A stretch of 30,753 nt of DNA from Sulfurivirga sp964427185 (GCA_964427185.1 CAYRSN010000016.1:1-30753); one strand, 5' to 3'; positions 15,360 to 23,951 are shown, counted from the first letter of the stretch. Made by a program: numbers and translations. Notes: generated from the sequence alone by a model not told the origin.

Positions 15360-16135
15360 TGAATCAGTTTCCCAATACGGTCAAAATGCACGCCCTGATC
15401 CCAGTTCATCCAGATCAATACGGCGCGCCCTTTAAGGTTTTTCGCCGGCACAAAGCCCCAGTAACGACTGTCATTTGAGTGATCCCGATTATCTCCCATA
15501 ACAAAATAATGTCCTTCCGGCACAGTGATCGGGGTCAATAACGGCTTTCCGGGACGTGTTTCATCATCCAGCAAAATTTGATGACAGCGCTGCGCCTCAG
15601 GTAGACACTCCTGGTACACCTTAGCTCCATCCATCATGGCGCCAGACCCCTGTCCCTTATATAGCCCCTTATAAGTCAACTTTACCGGCTCTCCATTGAT
15701 AAACAGCTGTTTATCAATATATTGGATCCTGTCACCGGGTACGCCTACCACTCGTTTGATGTAGTCCAGCTCCGGGTTCTGAGGAAACTTAAAAACCACT
15801 ACATCGCCTCGCACCGGCTCACCGATAGGAATAAGGGTCTGCTGGGTAATGGGGAGCTTGATACCATAACTGAATTTACTCACCAGAATAAAATCACCAA
15901 TCTCTAAAGTGGGATACATGGAACCGGATGGAATACGGAACGGCTCAGCCACAAAGGAGCGCAATACCAGCACAAACAGAAAGACCGGAAACAGAGAGTT
16001 TGCATAATCGATCAGCAAAGGGGGTTTTTCCGTAACAGCCGCCTCAGCTCGCTTAGGCGCCCAAATCAGCTTGTCCACCAAAGCGATCACCCCGGTAATC
16101 GCCGTCAGCACCACCAGTAAGAGCTCAAAATTCAT
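15356..16135 (-). CDS. lepB: Signal peptidase I
   Basis: A 259-residue inner-membrane Ser/Lys protease that cleaves Sec and Tat signal peptides. Two N-terminal membrane segments (about 3-22 and 46-62) precede the periplasmic catalytic domain. The nucleophile is Ser72 in PSGSMYPTLEIGD and the general base Lys127 in YIKRVVGVPGD. Box D is 'HYFVMGDNRDHSNDSRYWG'. It overlaps the stop of lepA (ATGA) and the start of rnc. Confidence 0.97.
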   Translation of the reverse strand: MNFELLLVVLTAITGVIALVDKLIWAPKRAEAAVTEKPPLLIDYANSLFPVFLFVLVLRSFVAEPFRIPSGSMYPTLEIGDFILVSKFSYGIKLPITQQTLIPIGEPVRGDVVVFKFPQNPELDYIKRVVGVPGDRIQYIDKQLFINGEPVKLTYKGLYKGQGSGAMMDGAKVYQECLPEAQRCHQILLDDETRPGKPLLTPITVPEGHYFVMGDNRDHSNDSRYWGFVPAKNLKGRAVLIWMNWDQGVHFDRIGKLIQ

Positions 16136-17946
16136 CCGTTCTCTCCATTGCCGGTTTGCAGCACGGCCAAGAAGGCTTCCTGCGGCAACTCTACCTTACC
16201 GATAGCCTTCATGCGTTTCTTCCCTTCCTTCTGCTTCTGCAACAGTTTTTTCTTACGGCTCACATCACCGCCATAACACTTAGCTGTCACATTCTTACGC
16301 AATGCTTTCACATTGGTGCGCGCAATAATTTTCCCACCAATCGCTGCCTGCAGAGCCACTTCAAACATCTGCCGAGGAATCAGCTCGCGCAGCTTTTCAA
16401 TCAGCTCACGACCGCGCTGTACGGCTTTAGAACGATGCACAATAATGGCCAGCGCATCCACCGGCTCACCATTGATCAGAATATCCATTTTCACCAGGTC
16501 ATCTGCCTGAAAACGCTTGAATTCATAATCCATGGAGGCATAGCCGCGGCTGGTAGACTTTAATCGGTCAAAGAAATCCAACACCACCTCATTCATGGGC
16601 AGCTCATAGATCATCTGCACCTGGTTGCCGATATAGCTCATATTCTTCTGTACACCACGCTTTTCTATGCACAGCTTCATCACATTGCCCACAAACTCAT
16701 CGGGCACCAAGATCGTCGCTTCAATAATCGGTTCGCGTATTTCCGCGATGGTGCTGATATCCGGCAGCTTGGAAGGGTTGTCAACCTTAACAGTTTCACC
16801 CTTTTTCGTTTCCACTTCATAAACCACCGTAGGTGCGGTGGTGATCAGATCCAGGTTGTACTCTCGCTCCAGCCGCTCCTGAATGATCTCCATGTGCAGC
16901 ATACCCAAAAAGCCGCAGCGAAAACCAAATCCCAGTGCATCGGAAGTTTCAGGCTCGAAAAACAAAGCGGCATCATTCAACCTGAGCTTACGCAAGGCTT
17001 CACGCAGATCTTCATAATCCTCAGAGCTGATAGGAAAGATTCCCGCAAACACCCTGGGCTGTACAGGCTTGAAGCCGGGCAAAGGCTCTGCCACCGGATT
17101 CTGCGCCTCAGTGAGCGTATCCCCCACGGGCGCCCCATCAATATCCTTAATACCTGCAATCACATACCCCACCTCACCGGCATGCAGATACTCCGTCGGC
17201 GTACGTTTAGGCGTAAACACGCCCACCTGATCGACTTCATAATCCTCTCCAGTGGACATCACTCGCATTTTCATCTTTTTGCCAATCTTACCGTCCACCA
17301 CACGCACCAAGGAAACAACGCCCAAATAGGGATCAAACCAGGAGTCGATAATCAATGCCTTAAGAGGCGCTTCAGGGTTTCCAGTCGGAGCTGGAATCTT
17401 CTGAACAATCTGTTCCAGCACATCCTGAATACCGATACCCGCCTTAGCACTGGCCTCAACCGCCTCATCTGCCTCAATGCCGATAATCTCTTCTATCTCA
17501 TGCTTGACACGCTCAGGGTCAGCCGCGGGCAAGTCGATCTTATTCAACACGGGAATCACTTCCAGCCCCTGCTCAATCGCCGTATAGCAGTTGGCTACTG
17601 TCTGAGCTTCCACTCCCTGGGACGCATCCACTACCAGCAACGCCCCTTCACAAGCCGCCAGTGAACGGGAAACCTCATAGGAAAAATCTACATGCCCGGG
17701 CGTATCGATAAAATTAAGCTGGTAGGTGTTACCGTCTTTCGCCGTGTAGTGTAGAGTCACACTTTGCGCTTTGATGGTAATCCCCCGCTCACGTTCCAAA
17801 TCCATGGAATCCAGCACCTGTGCCTGCATTTCACGCTCACTTAACCCACCGCAAACGCGGATAAACTGATCCGCAAGCGTGGATTTCCCATGGTCGATGT
17901 GGGCAATAATAGAAAAGTTTCGAATTTGTTCCAGTGGCTGACTCAT
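16132..17946 (-). CDS. lepA: Elongation factor 4 (back-translocase)
   Basis: A 604-residue translational GTPase. G1 AHIDHGKST is at 15-23, switch 'ERERGITIKAQSV', G3 DTPGHVD, G4 NKIDLP. EF-G-like domains II, III and V follow, then the LepA-specific C-terminal domain ('AKCYGGDVSRKKKLLQKQKE'). It acts on stalled or mistranslocated ribosomes and in 30S assembly. First gene of the lepA-lepB-rnc-era-recO-pdxJ operon; no clear sigma70 promoter could be fixed upstream. Confidence 0.97.
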   Translation of the reverse strand: MSQPLEQIRNFSIIAHIDHGKSTLADQFIRVCGGLSEREMQAQVLDSMDLERERGITIKAQSVTLHYTAKDGNTYQLNFIDTPGHVDFSYEVSRSLAACEGALLVVDASQGVEAQTVANCYTAIEQGLEVIPVLNKIDLPAADPERVKHEIEEIIGIEADEAVEASAKAGIGIQDVLEQIVQKIPAPTGNPEAPLKALIIDSWFDPYLGVVSLVRVVDGKIGKKMKMRVMSTGEDYEVDQVGVFTPKRTPTEYLHAGEVGYVIAGIKDIDGAPVGDTLTEAQNPVAEPLPGFKPVQPRVFAGIFPISSEDYEDLREALRKLRLNDAALFFEPETSDALGFGFRCGFLGMLHMEIIQERLEREYNLDLITTAPTVVYEVETKKGETVKVDNPSKLPDISTIAEIREPIIEATILVPDEFVGNVMKLCIEKRGVQKNMSYIGNQVQMIYELPMNEVVLDFFDRLKSTSRGYASMDYEFKRFQADDLVKMDILINGEPVDALAIIVHRSKAVQRGRELIEKLRELIPRQMFEVALQAAIGGKIIARTNVKALRKNVTAKCYGGDVSRKKKLLQKQKEGKKRMKAIGKVELPQEAFLAVLQTGNGENG

Positions 17947-18002
17947 AAAATGGCTGTATTATCCTGATTCAAAAGCGGTATTTTACGCCAAGATGGTTGC
18001 AT

Positions 18003-18024
18003 AAAGGGGTCTCCCCCTTTTTTT
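18003..18024 (+). terminator. Plus-strand terminator-like hairpin in the lepA upstream region
   Basis: Stem AAAGGGG / CCCCTTT with a four-base loop, followed by T on the plus strand to 18024. Both flanking genes run on the minus strand, so it faces away from their transcripts. It might end an antisense or small RNA. Confidence 0.55.
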
Positions 18025-18062
18025 CAAAAAACATTTTTTCTGTGCGTGTATGCTGAAAACGT

Positions 18063-18079
18063 GCCTATCAAGGCTTTTT
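18063..18079 (+). terminator. Short plus-strand hairpin plus T-run near the symporter stop
   Basis: GCCTATCAAGGC can fold with a 4-bp GCCT/AGGC stem and is followed by TTTTT on the plus strand. It lies eight bases past the symporter stop. On the minus strand it lacks a U-tract, so its use as the symporter terminator is doubtful. Confidence 0.3.
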
Positions 18080-18086
18080 ACAGCGA

Positions 18087-19361
18087 TTATCCATCTCCAT
18101 AAACCTGCTTTTCCCCTTCAGAGCGGGCAATAACAACCGCCCCCACCGTGTCTGAAAATACATTGACTGCTGTGCGCATCATATCCAGCAGGCGATCAAC
18201 CACCATGATCAAGCCAATAGCTTCCGTTGGCAGCCCCATGGAGACCAGAATAATCGTAATTGCAACCAATGATGCCGCCGGAATTCCTGCCACACCAATT
18301 GACGCCATCAGGGTTGTTACCATAATCATCAACTGGTCTATCCAGTCCAGCTGCATACCATACTGTTGGGCAATAAAAATTACGGCAATACTGATATAAA
18401 GTGCTGTACCATCCATATTCACCGTCGCCCCTAACGGTAGTACAAAGCTGGAATACCGGTTCGGTACACCTGTGTTTTTTTCAATGGTATCCAGTGTGAT
18501 AGGCAGCGTGGCTGAGCTGGAGCTGGTAGAAAAGGCAGTCAATAGCGCAGGCTCCATCGCCTTGTAATGCCGCCAAGGGTTTTTGACCCCCCCGACAAAG
18601 CGCAATACCAGAGGCATTACGATAAAAAAATGAATCCCCAGCGCCAAAACGACTGTAAAGAAGAAGGTGGCCAGGTTCAAGAACTGCTCAAGCCCAGTTT
18701 TGGCAACCGCAGCCGCCACTAATCCAAACACGCCTAAAGGGGCAAATTTCATCACCCAGTCGGTGATCTTCATCATCACCTCAAACACGCCTTGCCAGAA
18801 GTGATAAAGGGTATCCCGGTAGGGCGAGTCAATTTTCATCATAAAGTAACCAAACAGCATGCTGAAAAAGATCAGCCCTAACAGCTGCATTTCCGCGGCA
18901 GCGGCAACAATATTCTCTGGCACCATGCGCAGAAAAATCTCTGCCACATCCCCCAGACTACGTCCTTCCACTTTCTGTGCGATGCTTTCACTGACTTCTG
19001 CTTCAACCTGCATACCGCCGGTATGCTCGCCCGGCTGCATGAGATTGACCACTACCAAGCCAATGGTAATGGCAAAGGCACTTGTCATCAGGTAATAGCC
19101 TAATGTCTTCAATCCTAAGCGCCCCAGCCCTCCTTGCAGGCTGATGGACGCTACGCCCGTAATAATGGCAGACACCACCAGCGGCACCACCAGCATTTTG
19201 AGTGCATTTAAAAACAGTGTGCCCAGAAAGCTATACAGCGCAAACCACTGTATTCCCAAAAACTCAGCTTCCGTGCCGGACAAGCTGCCCGCTACTACGG
19301 CCAAGGCCATGGCAATCAGAATCTGCCAATGCAAAGCCAGTGAAGAGATTTTCCTAACCAT
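18087..19361 (-). CDS. Dicarboxylate/amino acid:cation symporter (DAACS family)
   Basis: A 424-residue inner-membrane carrier of the GltP/DctA/GltT family (PF00375). Diagnostic features are the serine-rich reentrant loop 'FSTSSSSATLPITLDTIE' and 'VLPLGATVNMDGTALY' in TM7, then the second hairpin 'SIGVAGIPAASLVAI' and 'DRLLDMMRTAVNVFSD', which supplies substrate-binding Asp/Arg. It imports glutamate, aspartate or C4-dicarboxylates with H+ or Na+; the exact substrate cannot be read. Its RBS AGGATGGAG lies just past the rhodanese terminator, so its promoter must lie within or upstream of that hairpin. Confidence 0.93.
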   Translation of the reverse strand: MVRKISSLALHWQILIAMALAVVAGSLSGTEAEFLGIQWFALYSFLGTLFLNALKMLVVPLVVSAIITGVASISLQGGLGRLGLKTLGYYLMTSAFAITIGLVVVNLMQPGEHTGGMQVEAEVSESIAQKVEGRSLGDVAEIFLRMVPENIVAAAAEMQLLGLIFFSMLFGYFMMKIDSPYRDTLYHFWQGVFEVMMKITDWVMKFAPLGVFGLVAAAVAKTGLEQFLNLATFFFTVVLALGIHFFIVMPLVLRFVGGVKNPWRHYKAMEPALLTAFSTSSSSATLPITLDTIEKNTGVPNRYSSFVLPLGATVNMDGTALYISIAVIFIAQQYGMQLDWIDQLMIMVTTLMASIGVAGIPAASLVAITIILVSMGLPTEAIGLIMVVDRLLDMMRTAVNVFSDTVGAVVIARSEGEKQVYGDG

Positions 19362-19380
19362 GCGTTTGCTCCATCCTATT

Positions 19381-19404
19381 AAAAAAGGCGCCCTGGGTGC
19401 CTTT
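19381..19404 (-). terminator. Terminator after the rhodanese gene
   Basis: On the minus strand, stem AAAGGC / GCCTTT around ACCCAGGGC is followed by further T residues, 11 bases past the rhodanese stop and 20 bases before the symporter start. It could also act as an attenuator for the symporter. Confidence 0.65.
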
Positions 19405-19415
19405 AAAGGTATTGC

Positions 19416-19709
19416 TTAAAGATCCGGACACTGATACCACGCGGTATAGGGTCCCATGTTATAAACCTCTCTGAAACCCAGCATTTGCAAAATCTGCTGC
19501 GCCATATACGAACGGCTGCCGGAGCGGCAAAAAACAATCACAGGGCGATCCTTATCCAACTCAGAAGCTCTTGCTTCCAATGCCTGCAGAGGGATATTGA
19601 TTGCCCTGGGCACTTTGCTCATTTCAAACTCCGGTGGTGTTCTCACATCCACCAGTTGTGCATCATGCTCCTTTATCAGTTTCTTCACGTCTTCACACGA
19701 AATAAACAT
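19416..19709 (-). CDS. Single-domain rhodanese-like sulfurtransferase
   Basis: A 97-residue rhodanese domain. 'VDVRTPPEFEMSKVPRAINIP' is the entry signature and FCRSGSRS is the active loop, with persulfide-forming Cys61. It has no signal peptide, so it is cytosolic. GlpE/PspE-like proteins move sulfane sulfur from thiosulfate or persulfides to cyanide, thioredoxin or other thiols. ATG 19709 is preferred over codons seven upstream because GAGG lies six bases before it. It follows pgpA by 33 bases. Two other sulfur-related genes (the YeeE pair) are about 8 kb away. Confidence 0.88.
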   Translation of the reverse strand: MFISCEDVKKLIKEHDAQLVDVRTPPEFEMSKVPRAINIPLQALEARASELDKDRPVIVFCRSGSRSYMAQQILQMLGFREVYNMGPYTAWYQCPDL

Positions 19710-19742
19710 GCTCACCCTCGAATACATCAATAAATTTAATCG

Positions 19743-20288
19743 CTAAATATTAGCGGAACCTGGTACGAAAAGCCAGAGATAGGCCAACCAAATGACCAGC
19801 AATGCAAACACTGCTGCCAGTAGATCATCCAGCATGACAGCCCAGCCGCCATGGCTGGCCTGCTCCAACTGCCGAATAGGGGGAGGCTTGAGAATATCAA
19901 ACAGACGAAAGGCGACAAAAGCCAGCCCCCACCATAACCAGGACTGCTCAGGTAGTAGCACCACCACCCACCAGATGGCCACCACCTCATCCCAGACAAT
20001 ACCGGGATGATCATCCACCCCGGTGGCTTCAATACCCGCCTGACAGATCTGCGCTCCAAATACCGTACCAATGACAGCCACTGCCCACAATAGCCACGGC
20101 TGATATAACACCAGTGGAATCGCCAGCGCAAGCCCTGCCAAGGTTCCCAAAGTGCCAGGCCCAACAGGGCTTAAGCCGCTACCCGCCCCAAAAGCCAGCA
20201 TTAGTACAGACTCATCCTGTAGCTGCTGCCAGCTCGGCACAGGCTGCGCGGCCCCCTTCTGAAAGCGGACACGCAGTTTTTCAAACAT
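19743..20288 (-). CDS. pgpA: Phosphatidylglycerophosphatase A
   Basis: A 181-residue inner-membrane lipid phosphatase that makes phosphatidylglycerol from its phosphate. The family motifs are 'FGAGSGLSPVGPGTLGTL', 'DDHPGIVWDEVVAIWW' and 'FDILKPPPIRQLEQ' followed by 'GGWAVMLDDLLAA'; the acidic residues bind metal. Hydrophobic helices lie between them. In most Proteobacteria pgpA follows thiL; here it begins one base after the argG stop, which is less usual and suggests a lineage-specific operon. Confidence 0.93.
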   Translation of the reverse strand: MFEKLRVRFQKGAAQPVPSWQQLQDESVLMLAFGAGSGLSPVGPGTLGTLAGLALAIPLVLYQPWLLWAVAVIGTVFGAQICQAGIEATGVDDHPGIVWDEVVAIWWVVVLLPEQSWLWWGLAFVAFRLFDILKPPPIRQLEQASHGGWAVMLDDLLAAVFALLVIWLAYLWLFVPGSANI

Positions 20289-20289
20289 C

Positions 20290-21501
20290 TTAACGGTGAC
20301 GACGCGCCAAGCTCTTCAGACGCAGAGCATTAAGCTTAATAAAGCCTTCCGCATCTTTCTGATCATAAGCGCCCTGATCATCTTCAAAGGTGGCAATTTT
20401 CTCATCAAACAGACTGTAAGGGGACTGACGCCCCACGACCGTCACATTTCCCTTATACAGTTTTACACGCACCGTACCGGTCACATACTGTTGCGTCTGA
20501 TCAATGGCCGCCTGCAGCATCTCCCGCTCCGGTGCAAACCAGAACCCGTTATAGATCAAAGTGGCATAACGGGGCATCAGTTCATCCTTGGTGTGAGCCG
20601 CTTCCCGATCCAACGTGATCGACTCGATGGCACGATGCGCCTTGAGCATAATGGTGCCTGCTGGAGTTTCATAGCAGCCACGGGACTTCATGCCCACAAA
20701 GCGGTTCTCTACAATATCCGTACGGCCGATGCCATGCTCACCGCCCACTTTGTTCAAATATTCCATCACCCGTGCCGGAGTCATGGGCTCACCATTGATA
20801 CCGACCAAATCACCCTTTTCATACGTCAACGTCAGATATAGCGCCTCATCCGGAGCCTGTTCAGGCGATACCGTCCAGCGCCACATCTCCTCTTCCGGTT
20901 CATTCCAAGGATCTTCCAGCAACCCGCCTTCATAAGAAATGTGCAGTAGGTTGGCATCCATGGAGTAAGGTGATTTTTTCCCCTTTTTATTTTCAATCGG
21001 AATCCCGTGAGATTCCGCATAAGCCATCAGCTTTTCACGTGAGTTCAGATCCCACTCCCGCCAGGGCGCAATCACCTTGATGTCCGGATTCAGCGCATAA
21101 GCATTCAGCTCAAAACGCACCTGATCATTGCCTTTTCCAGTTGCACCATGAGCGATCGCATCCGCTCCGGTTTCTTCGGCAATTTCCACCAGGCGCTTGG
21201 CAATCAATGGGCGAGCAATCGAGGTGCCCAGCAAGTATTCTCCCTCATAAACCGCATTAGCGCGAAACATTGGAAAAACATAATCCCGGGCAAAATCTTC
21301 TTTCAGATCTTCAATGTAAATCTCTTTAATGCCCATGGCCTCTGCCTTGACACGTGCCGGCTCAACCTCTTCGCCCTGACCGATATCTGCAGTAAAAGTC
21401 ACCACTTCGCATGCATACTCATCCTGCAGCCACTTAGCGATAATAGAGGTATCCAGCCCGCCTGAGTAAGCCAAAACTACTTTTTTAATGTTTTCTTTCA
21501 T
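20290..21501 (-). CDS. argG: Argininosuccinate synthase
   Basis: A 403-residue enzyme that joins citrulline and aspartate using ATP, the seventh step of arginine synthesis. The PP-loop AYSGGLDTS is at 11-19. Later signatures are 'HGATGKGNDQVRFEL' and 'YSMDANLLHISYEGG'. The length is that of the common (non-enteric) type. It diverges from psd, with about 60 bases between the starts. A TATAAT on the minus strand at 21535-21540 is a possible -10. Confidence 0.97.
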   Translation of the reverse strand: MKENIKKVVLAYSGGLDTSIIAKWLQDEYACEVVTFTADIGQGEEVEPARVKAEAMGIKEIYIEDLKEDFARDYVFPMFRANAVYEGEYLLGTSIARPLIAKRLVEIAEETGADAIAHGATGKGNDQVRFELNAYALNPDIKVIAPWREWDLNSREKLMAYAESHGIPIENKKGKKSPYSMDANLLHISYEGGLLEDPWNEPEEEMWRWTVSPEQAPDEALYLTLTYEKGDLVGINGEPMTPARVMEYLNKVGGEHGIGRTDIVENRFVGMKSRGCYETPAGTIMLKAHRAIESITLDREAAHTKDELMPRYATLIYNGFWFAPEREMLQAAIDQTQQYVTGTVRVKLYKGNVTVVGRQSPYSLFDEKIATFEDDQGAYDQKDAEGFIKLNALRLKSLARRHR

Positions 21502-21560
21502 AGCACACGACCAATATTTGTTAAAATTGTGCGCATTATAACCGATTGGACATTTCCCCC

Positions 21561-22451
21561 ATGCAAGCAGCTTACTTTTTCAAAGTGCTTCCTCAATATC
21601 TGGTGCCGCAACATCTGCTTTCCAGTGCAATACACTGGCTCACCACACGCCGCTGGCACTGGTTGAAAAACACTATGATTAAAGCCTTCTGTAAACTTTA
21701 CGACATTGACCTTACAGAAGCGAAACTGTCCAATCCAGAAGACTATCCCTCCTTCAATGCCTTTTTTACCCGCGCCCTCAAACCAGAGGCACGCCCCATC
21801 AGCGATGCCCCCTTGATCAGCCCGGCTGACGGCGTTATTAGCCAGGCACAGAACATCCAAGACAACACGCTAGTGCAAGCCAAATGCCACAACTACACCT
21901 TGGAGGCGCTACTGGGCGGCAATATCAGCTATGCTCGCCAGTTTTACGCAGGTGCCAGCTGCGTTATCTATCTTTCTCCTCGAGACTACCATCGCATTCA
22001 TATGCCATGTGATGGCAAAGTTACAGCGATGACTTACGTGCCAGGTGACCTGTTTGCCGTCAACCCCACAACAGTGGAGCATGTGGATCAACTGTTTGCC
22101 CGCAATGAACGTCTGATTATCCACATTGAAACAGCACAAGGCCCTATGGCACTGATTATGGTAGGTGCCATTTTCGTCGGCAGCATGGAAACAGTATGGG
22201 CCGGTAAAGTCACCCCCCCCTATCAGCCAACACTGTTTCACGAAGATTACTCAGAACAGCCCCATGTATTTGCCAAAGGTGAGGAAATTGGGCGCTTCAA
22301 CATGGGCTCCACCGTCATCCTCTTGACACCTGAAACCGGCTTTGCTGAAATAGCTGCGCTGCCCGCACCAAGCCAGATTAAAATGGGCGAACCTTTACTT
22401 CCGTCCCAAAATAAGGAGAACCTAAATGAAACTGATCACAGCCGTTATTAA
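21561..22451 (+). CDS. psd: Phosphatidylserine decarboxylase (pyruvoyl enzyme)
   Basis: A 296-residue proenzyme that decarboxylates phosphatidylserine to phosphatidylethanolamine at the inner membrane. The N-terminal part has 'DYPSFNAFFTRALKPEARPI'. The core has 'SPADGVI', the His of 'SPRDYHRIHMPCDG', and the self-cleavage motif MGST, whose Ser250 becomes the pyruvoyl group. ATG 21561 is the likely start (MQAAYFFKVLPQYLVPQH); a TTG upstream is unlikely. No good Shine-Dalgarno sequence is seen. The last eight codons plus the stop overlap the PII gene in another frame (26 bases). Confidence 0.95.
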   Translation: MQAAYFFKVLPQYLVPQHLLSSAIHWLTTRRWHWLKNTMIKAFCKLYDIDLTEAKLSNPEDYPSFNAFFTRALKPEARPISDAPLISPADGVISQAQNIQDNTLVQAKCHNYTLEALLGGNISYARQFYAGASCVIYLSPRDYHRIHMPCDGKVTAMTYVPGDLFAVNPTTVEHVDQLFARNERLIIHIETAQGPMALIMVGAIFVGSMETVWAGKVTPPYQPTLFHEDYSEQPHVFAKGEEIGRFNMGSTVILLTPETGFAEIAALPAPSQIKMGEPLLPSQNKENLNETDHSRY

Positions 22452-22764
22452 ACCTTTCAAGCTGGATGCCGTGCGCGAAGCACTGCATGAAATCGGCATC
22501 CATGGCCTGACTGTTACGGAGGTCAAAGGCTACGGCCGACAGAAGGGACATACAGAAATGTATCGTGGTGCGGAATATATTGTTGATTTCCTGCCTAAAA
22601 TGAAGCTGGAAGTCGCCATTGCAGAGGACATGGTTGAATCTGCCGTAGAAGCGATTATTGCTGCTGCGCAAACGGGTAAAATCGGTGATGGCAAAATCTT
22701 CGTCAGCCCACTGGAAGGTGTTATTCGTATCCGAACCGGTGAACGTGGCCGAGACGCCCTATAA
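22426..22764 (+). CDS. glnB: Nitrogen regulatory protein PII
   Basis: A 112-residue trimeric signal protein that senses 2-oxoglutarate and ATP/ADP and controls glutamine synthetase adenylylation, NtrB or AmtB. Tyr51, the uridylylation site, is in the T-loop 'MYRGAEYIVDFLPK'. The B-loop TGKIGDGKIFV and C-loop RIRTGERG are intact. Assignment between GlnB and GlnK is uncertain; no amtB is adjacent. RBS ATAAGGAG lies inside the end of psd, so translation is probably coupled. Confidence 0.93.
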   Translation: MKLITAVIKPFKLDAVREALHEIGIHGLTVTEVKGYGRQKGHTEMYRGAEYIVDFLPKMKLEVAIAEDMVESAVEAIIAAAQTGKIGDGKIFVSPLEGVIRIRTGERGRDAL

Positions 22765-22923
22765 CTACAATAACCTGCCTGCATCCCAAGCAGGCAAATC
22801 CTTTGATTTTCAATACTTCCTCAATACTTACCTTCCGCACAATCTTATAAAATAGTTTTTAGCTTGATCAGTTTGACTTATACGCCAATCGTTCAAGTTG
22901 TTGCTCCTCAGAATGAAATGTTC

Positions 22924-22952
22924 AGCCAGGCTTTTTGCCTGGCTTTCTTTTT
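22924..22952 (+). terminator. Terminator downstream of psd-PII
   Basis: Stem AGCCAGGC / GCCTGGCT with a TTTTT loop, then TTCTTTTT. It lies 160 bases past the PII stop and 43 bases before the next ATG, so a short untranslated RNA or long 3'-UTR lies between. A weaker GCCTG/CAGGC hairpin occurs at about 22776-22794. Confidence 0.8.
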
Positions 22953-22994
22953 ATGCCATAATCAAAGCTCTAACCACACCAAGGAGCAATTTCC

Positions 22995-23465
22995 ATGGCA
23001 TGCCAAGATAAACAGCAATACAAATTTGGCCACGGCACAGACGCACAGCATAAAAAAGACCAAGCGCTGTTTAAAAAACTCTTAGAGAACCACTGGAAAC
23101 TTCATCGCAAAACAGCTTTTCTTCCCAATGGAGTTCGTGCCATCACCCGCAGCGCCGACCCTGAGCTCGTCAAAACACTACAAGCACATGTCGCCGGTAT
23201 GGAGAAACGTTTTGCCGGAGGGCGCGCCATCCGCTCCTGGGATCCGCTGTTTGCTGCACTATTTGAATTCAAAGACCAGATCAGCTTCTACTATGAAAAC
23301 GAGCCAGACGGCGTGATAGCAGAACTGACTGCAGATGATCCTAAAATCATCGAATTGATCAAAGCCCATGATGAAACGCTGCATCACTTTATCCGGGCAG
23401 GCTATCGCATCTCAGGTGAACCTTCTCCGGCTCCACAATGGGTTAAAGAACATTATGCTTCTTGA
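22995..23465 (+). CDS. Uncharacterised protein with internal duplication (DPLFAALF family)
   Basis: A 156-residue soluble protein with no signal peptide or membrane segment. I recognise its pattern as a widespread unnamed proteobacterial family: a His-rich start (HWKLHRK), PNGVRAITRSADPELV, then 'IRSWDPLFAALFEF'. Residues 44-65 and 104-125 align without gaps as a duplicated module P-x-G-V-x-A-...-D-P-...-A-H (8 of 22 identical). The conserved His and Asp could bind a metal or haem, but no function is established. RBS AAGGAG. It is followed 54 bases later by thioredoxin 2, so a redox link is possible by context only. Confidence 0.8.
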   Translation: MACQDKQQYKFGHGTDAQHKKDQALFKKLLENHWKLHRKTAFLPNGVRAITRSADPELVKTLQAHVAGMEKRFAGGRAIRSWDPLFAALFEFKDQISFYYENEPDGVIAELTADDPKIIELIKAHDETLHHFIRAGYRISGEPSPAPQWVKEHYAS

Positions 23466-23519
23466 ATGATGCCTGCTCGACCCCTATTAAACCGGGAAAC
23501 AACATAAAGGAGTCGAAGC

Positions 23520-23942
23520 ATGATTGTAATATGTCCACATTGCAACGCCCTGAACCGTGTGCCCGAAGACAAGCTTAACGCAAACCCTACTTGCGGAAAA
23601 TGTAAAAAACCGCTATTTACAGGGGAACCCGTCGAGATGAATACGGAGCAGTTTTTAAAAGCGTTACAGAAAACGGATCAGCCCATGATTGTGGATTTCT
23701 GGGCCAGCTGGTGCGGGCCGTGCAAAATGTTTGCACCTACTTTCGCACAAGTCGCCAAGCAGTTTGAACCGCGGGCTCGGTTTGTCAAAATCAACACGGA
23801 AACCAATCAGCAGCTGGCTGCACAGTTTGGCATCCGCTCCATTCCTACCCTGGCCGTTTTCAAAAATGGCCAACTTATAGATCAAATGGCCGGTGCCCTG
23901 CCGCCACAGCAGTTTGCACAGTGGGTGGCACAACACCTGTAA
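23520..23942 (+). CDS. trxC: Thioredoxin 2 (zinc-containing)
   Basis: A 140-residue cytosolic dithiol reductase. The N-terminal zinc ribbon has Cys5/Cys8 (CPHC) and Cys25/Cys28 (CGKC). The thioredoxin fold has active site WCGPC at 64-68 and the cis-Pro in 'IRSIPTLAVFKNG'. TrxC reduces disulfides during oxidative stress and is often OxyR-controlled in E. coli; no such site is identified here. RBS AAAGGAG. Confidence 0.96.
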   Translation: MIVICPHCNALNRVPEDKLNANPTCGKCKKPLFTGEPVEMNTEQFLKALQKTDQPMIVDFWASWCGPCKMFAPTFAQVAKQFEPRARFVKINTETNQQLAAQFGIRSIPTLAVFKNGQLIDQMAGALPPQQFAQWVAQHL

Positions 23943-23951
23943 CCGATTTCG

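Noticed and set aside
16894..17664. A 256-codon plus-strand open frame
   Set aside because: It is antisense to lepA and has no RBS or family motif; a shadow of a well-conserved gene.
22995..23465. Hemerythrin-like protein
   Set aside because: His residues are present, but the hemerythrin HxxxD and HxxxE spacing is absent; the DPLFAALF pattern points to a different, unnamed family.
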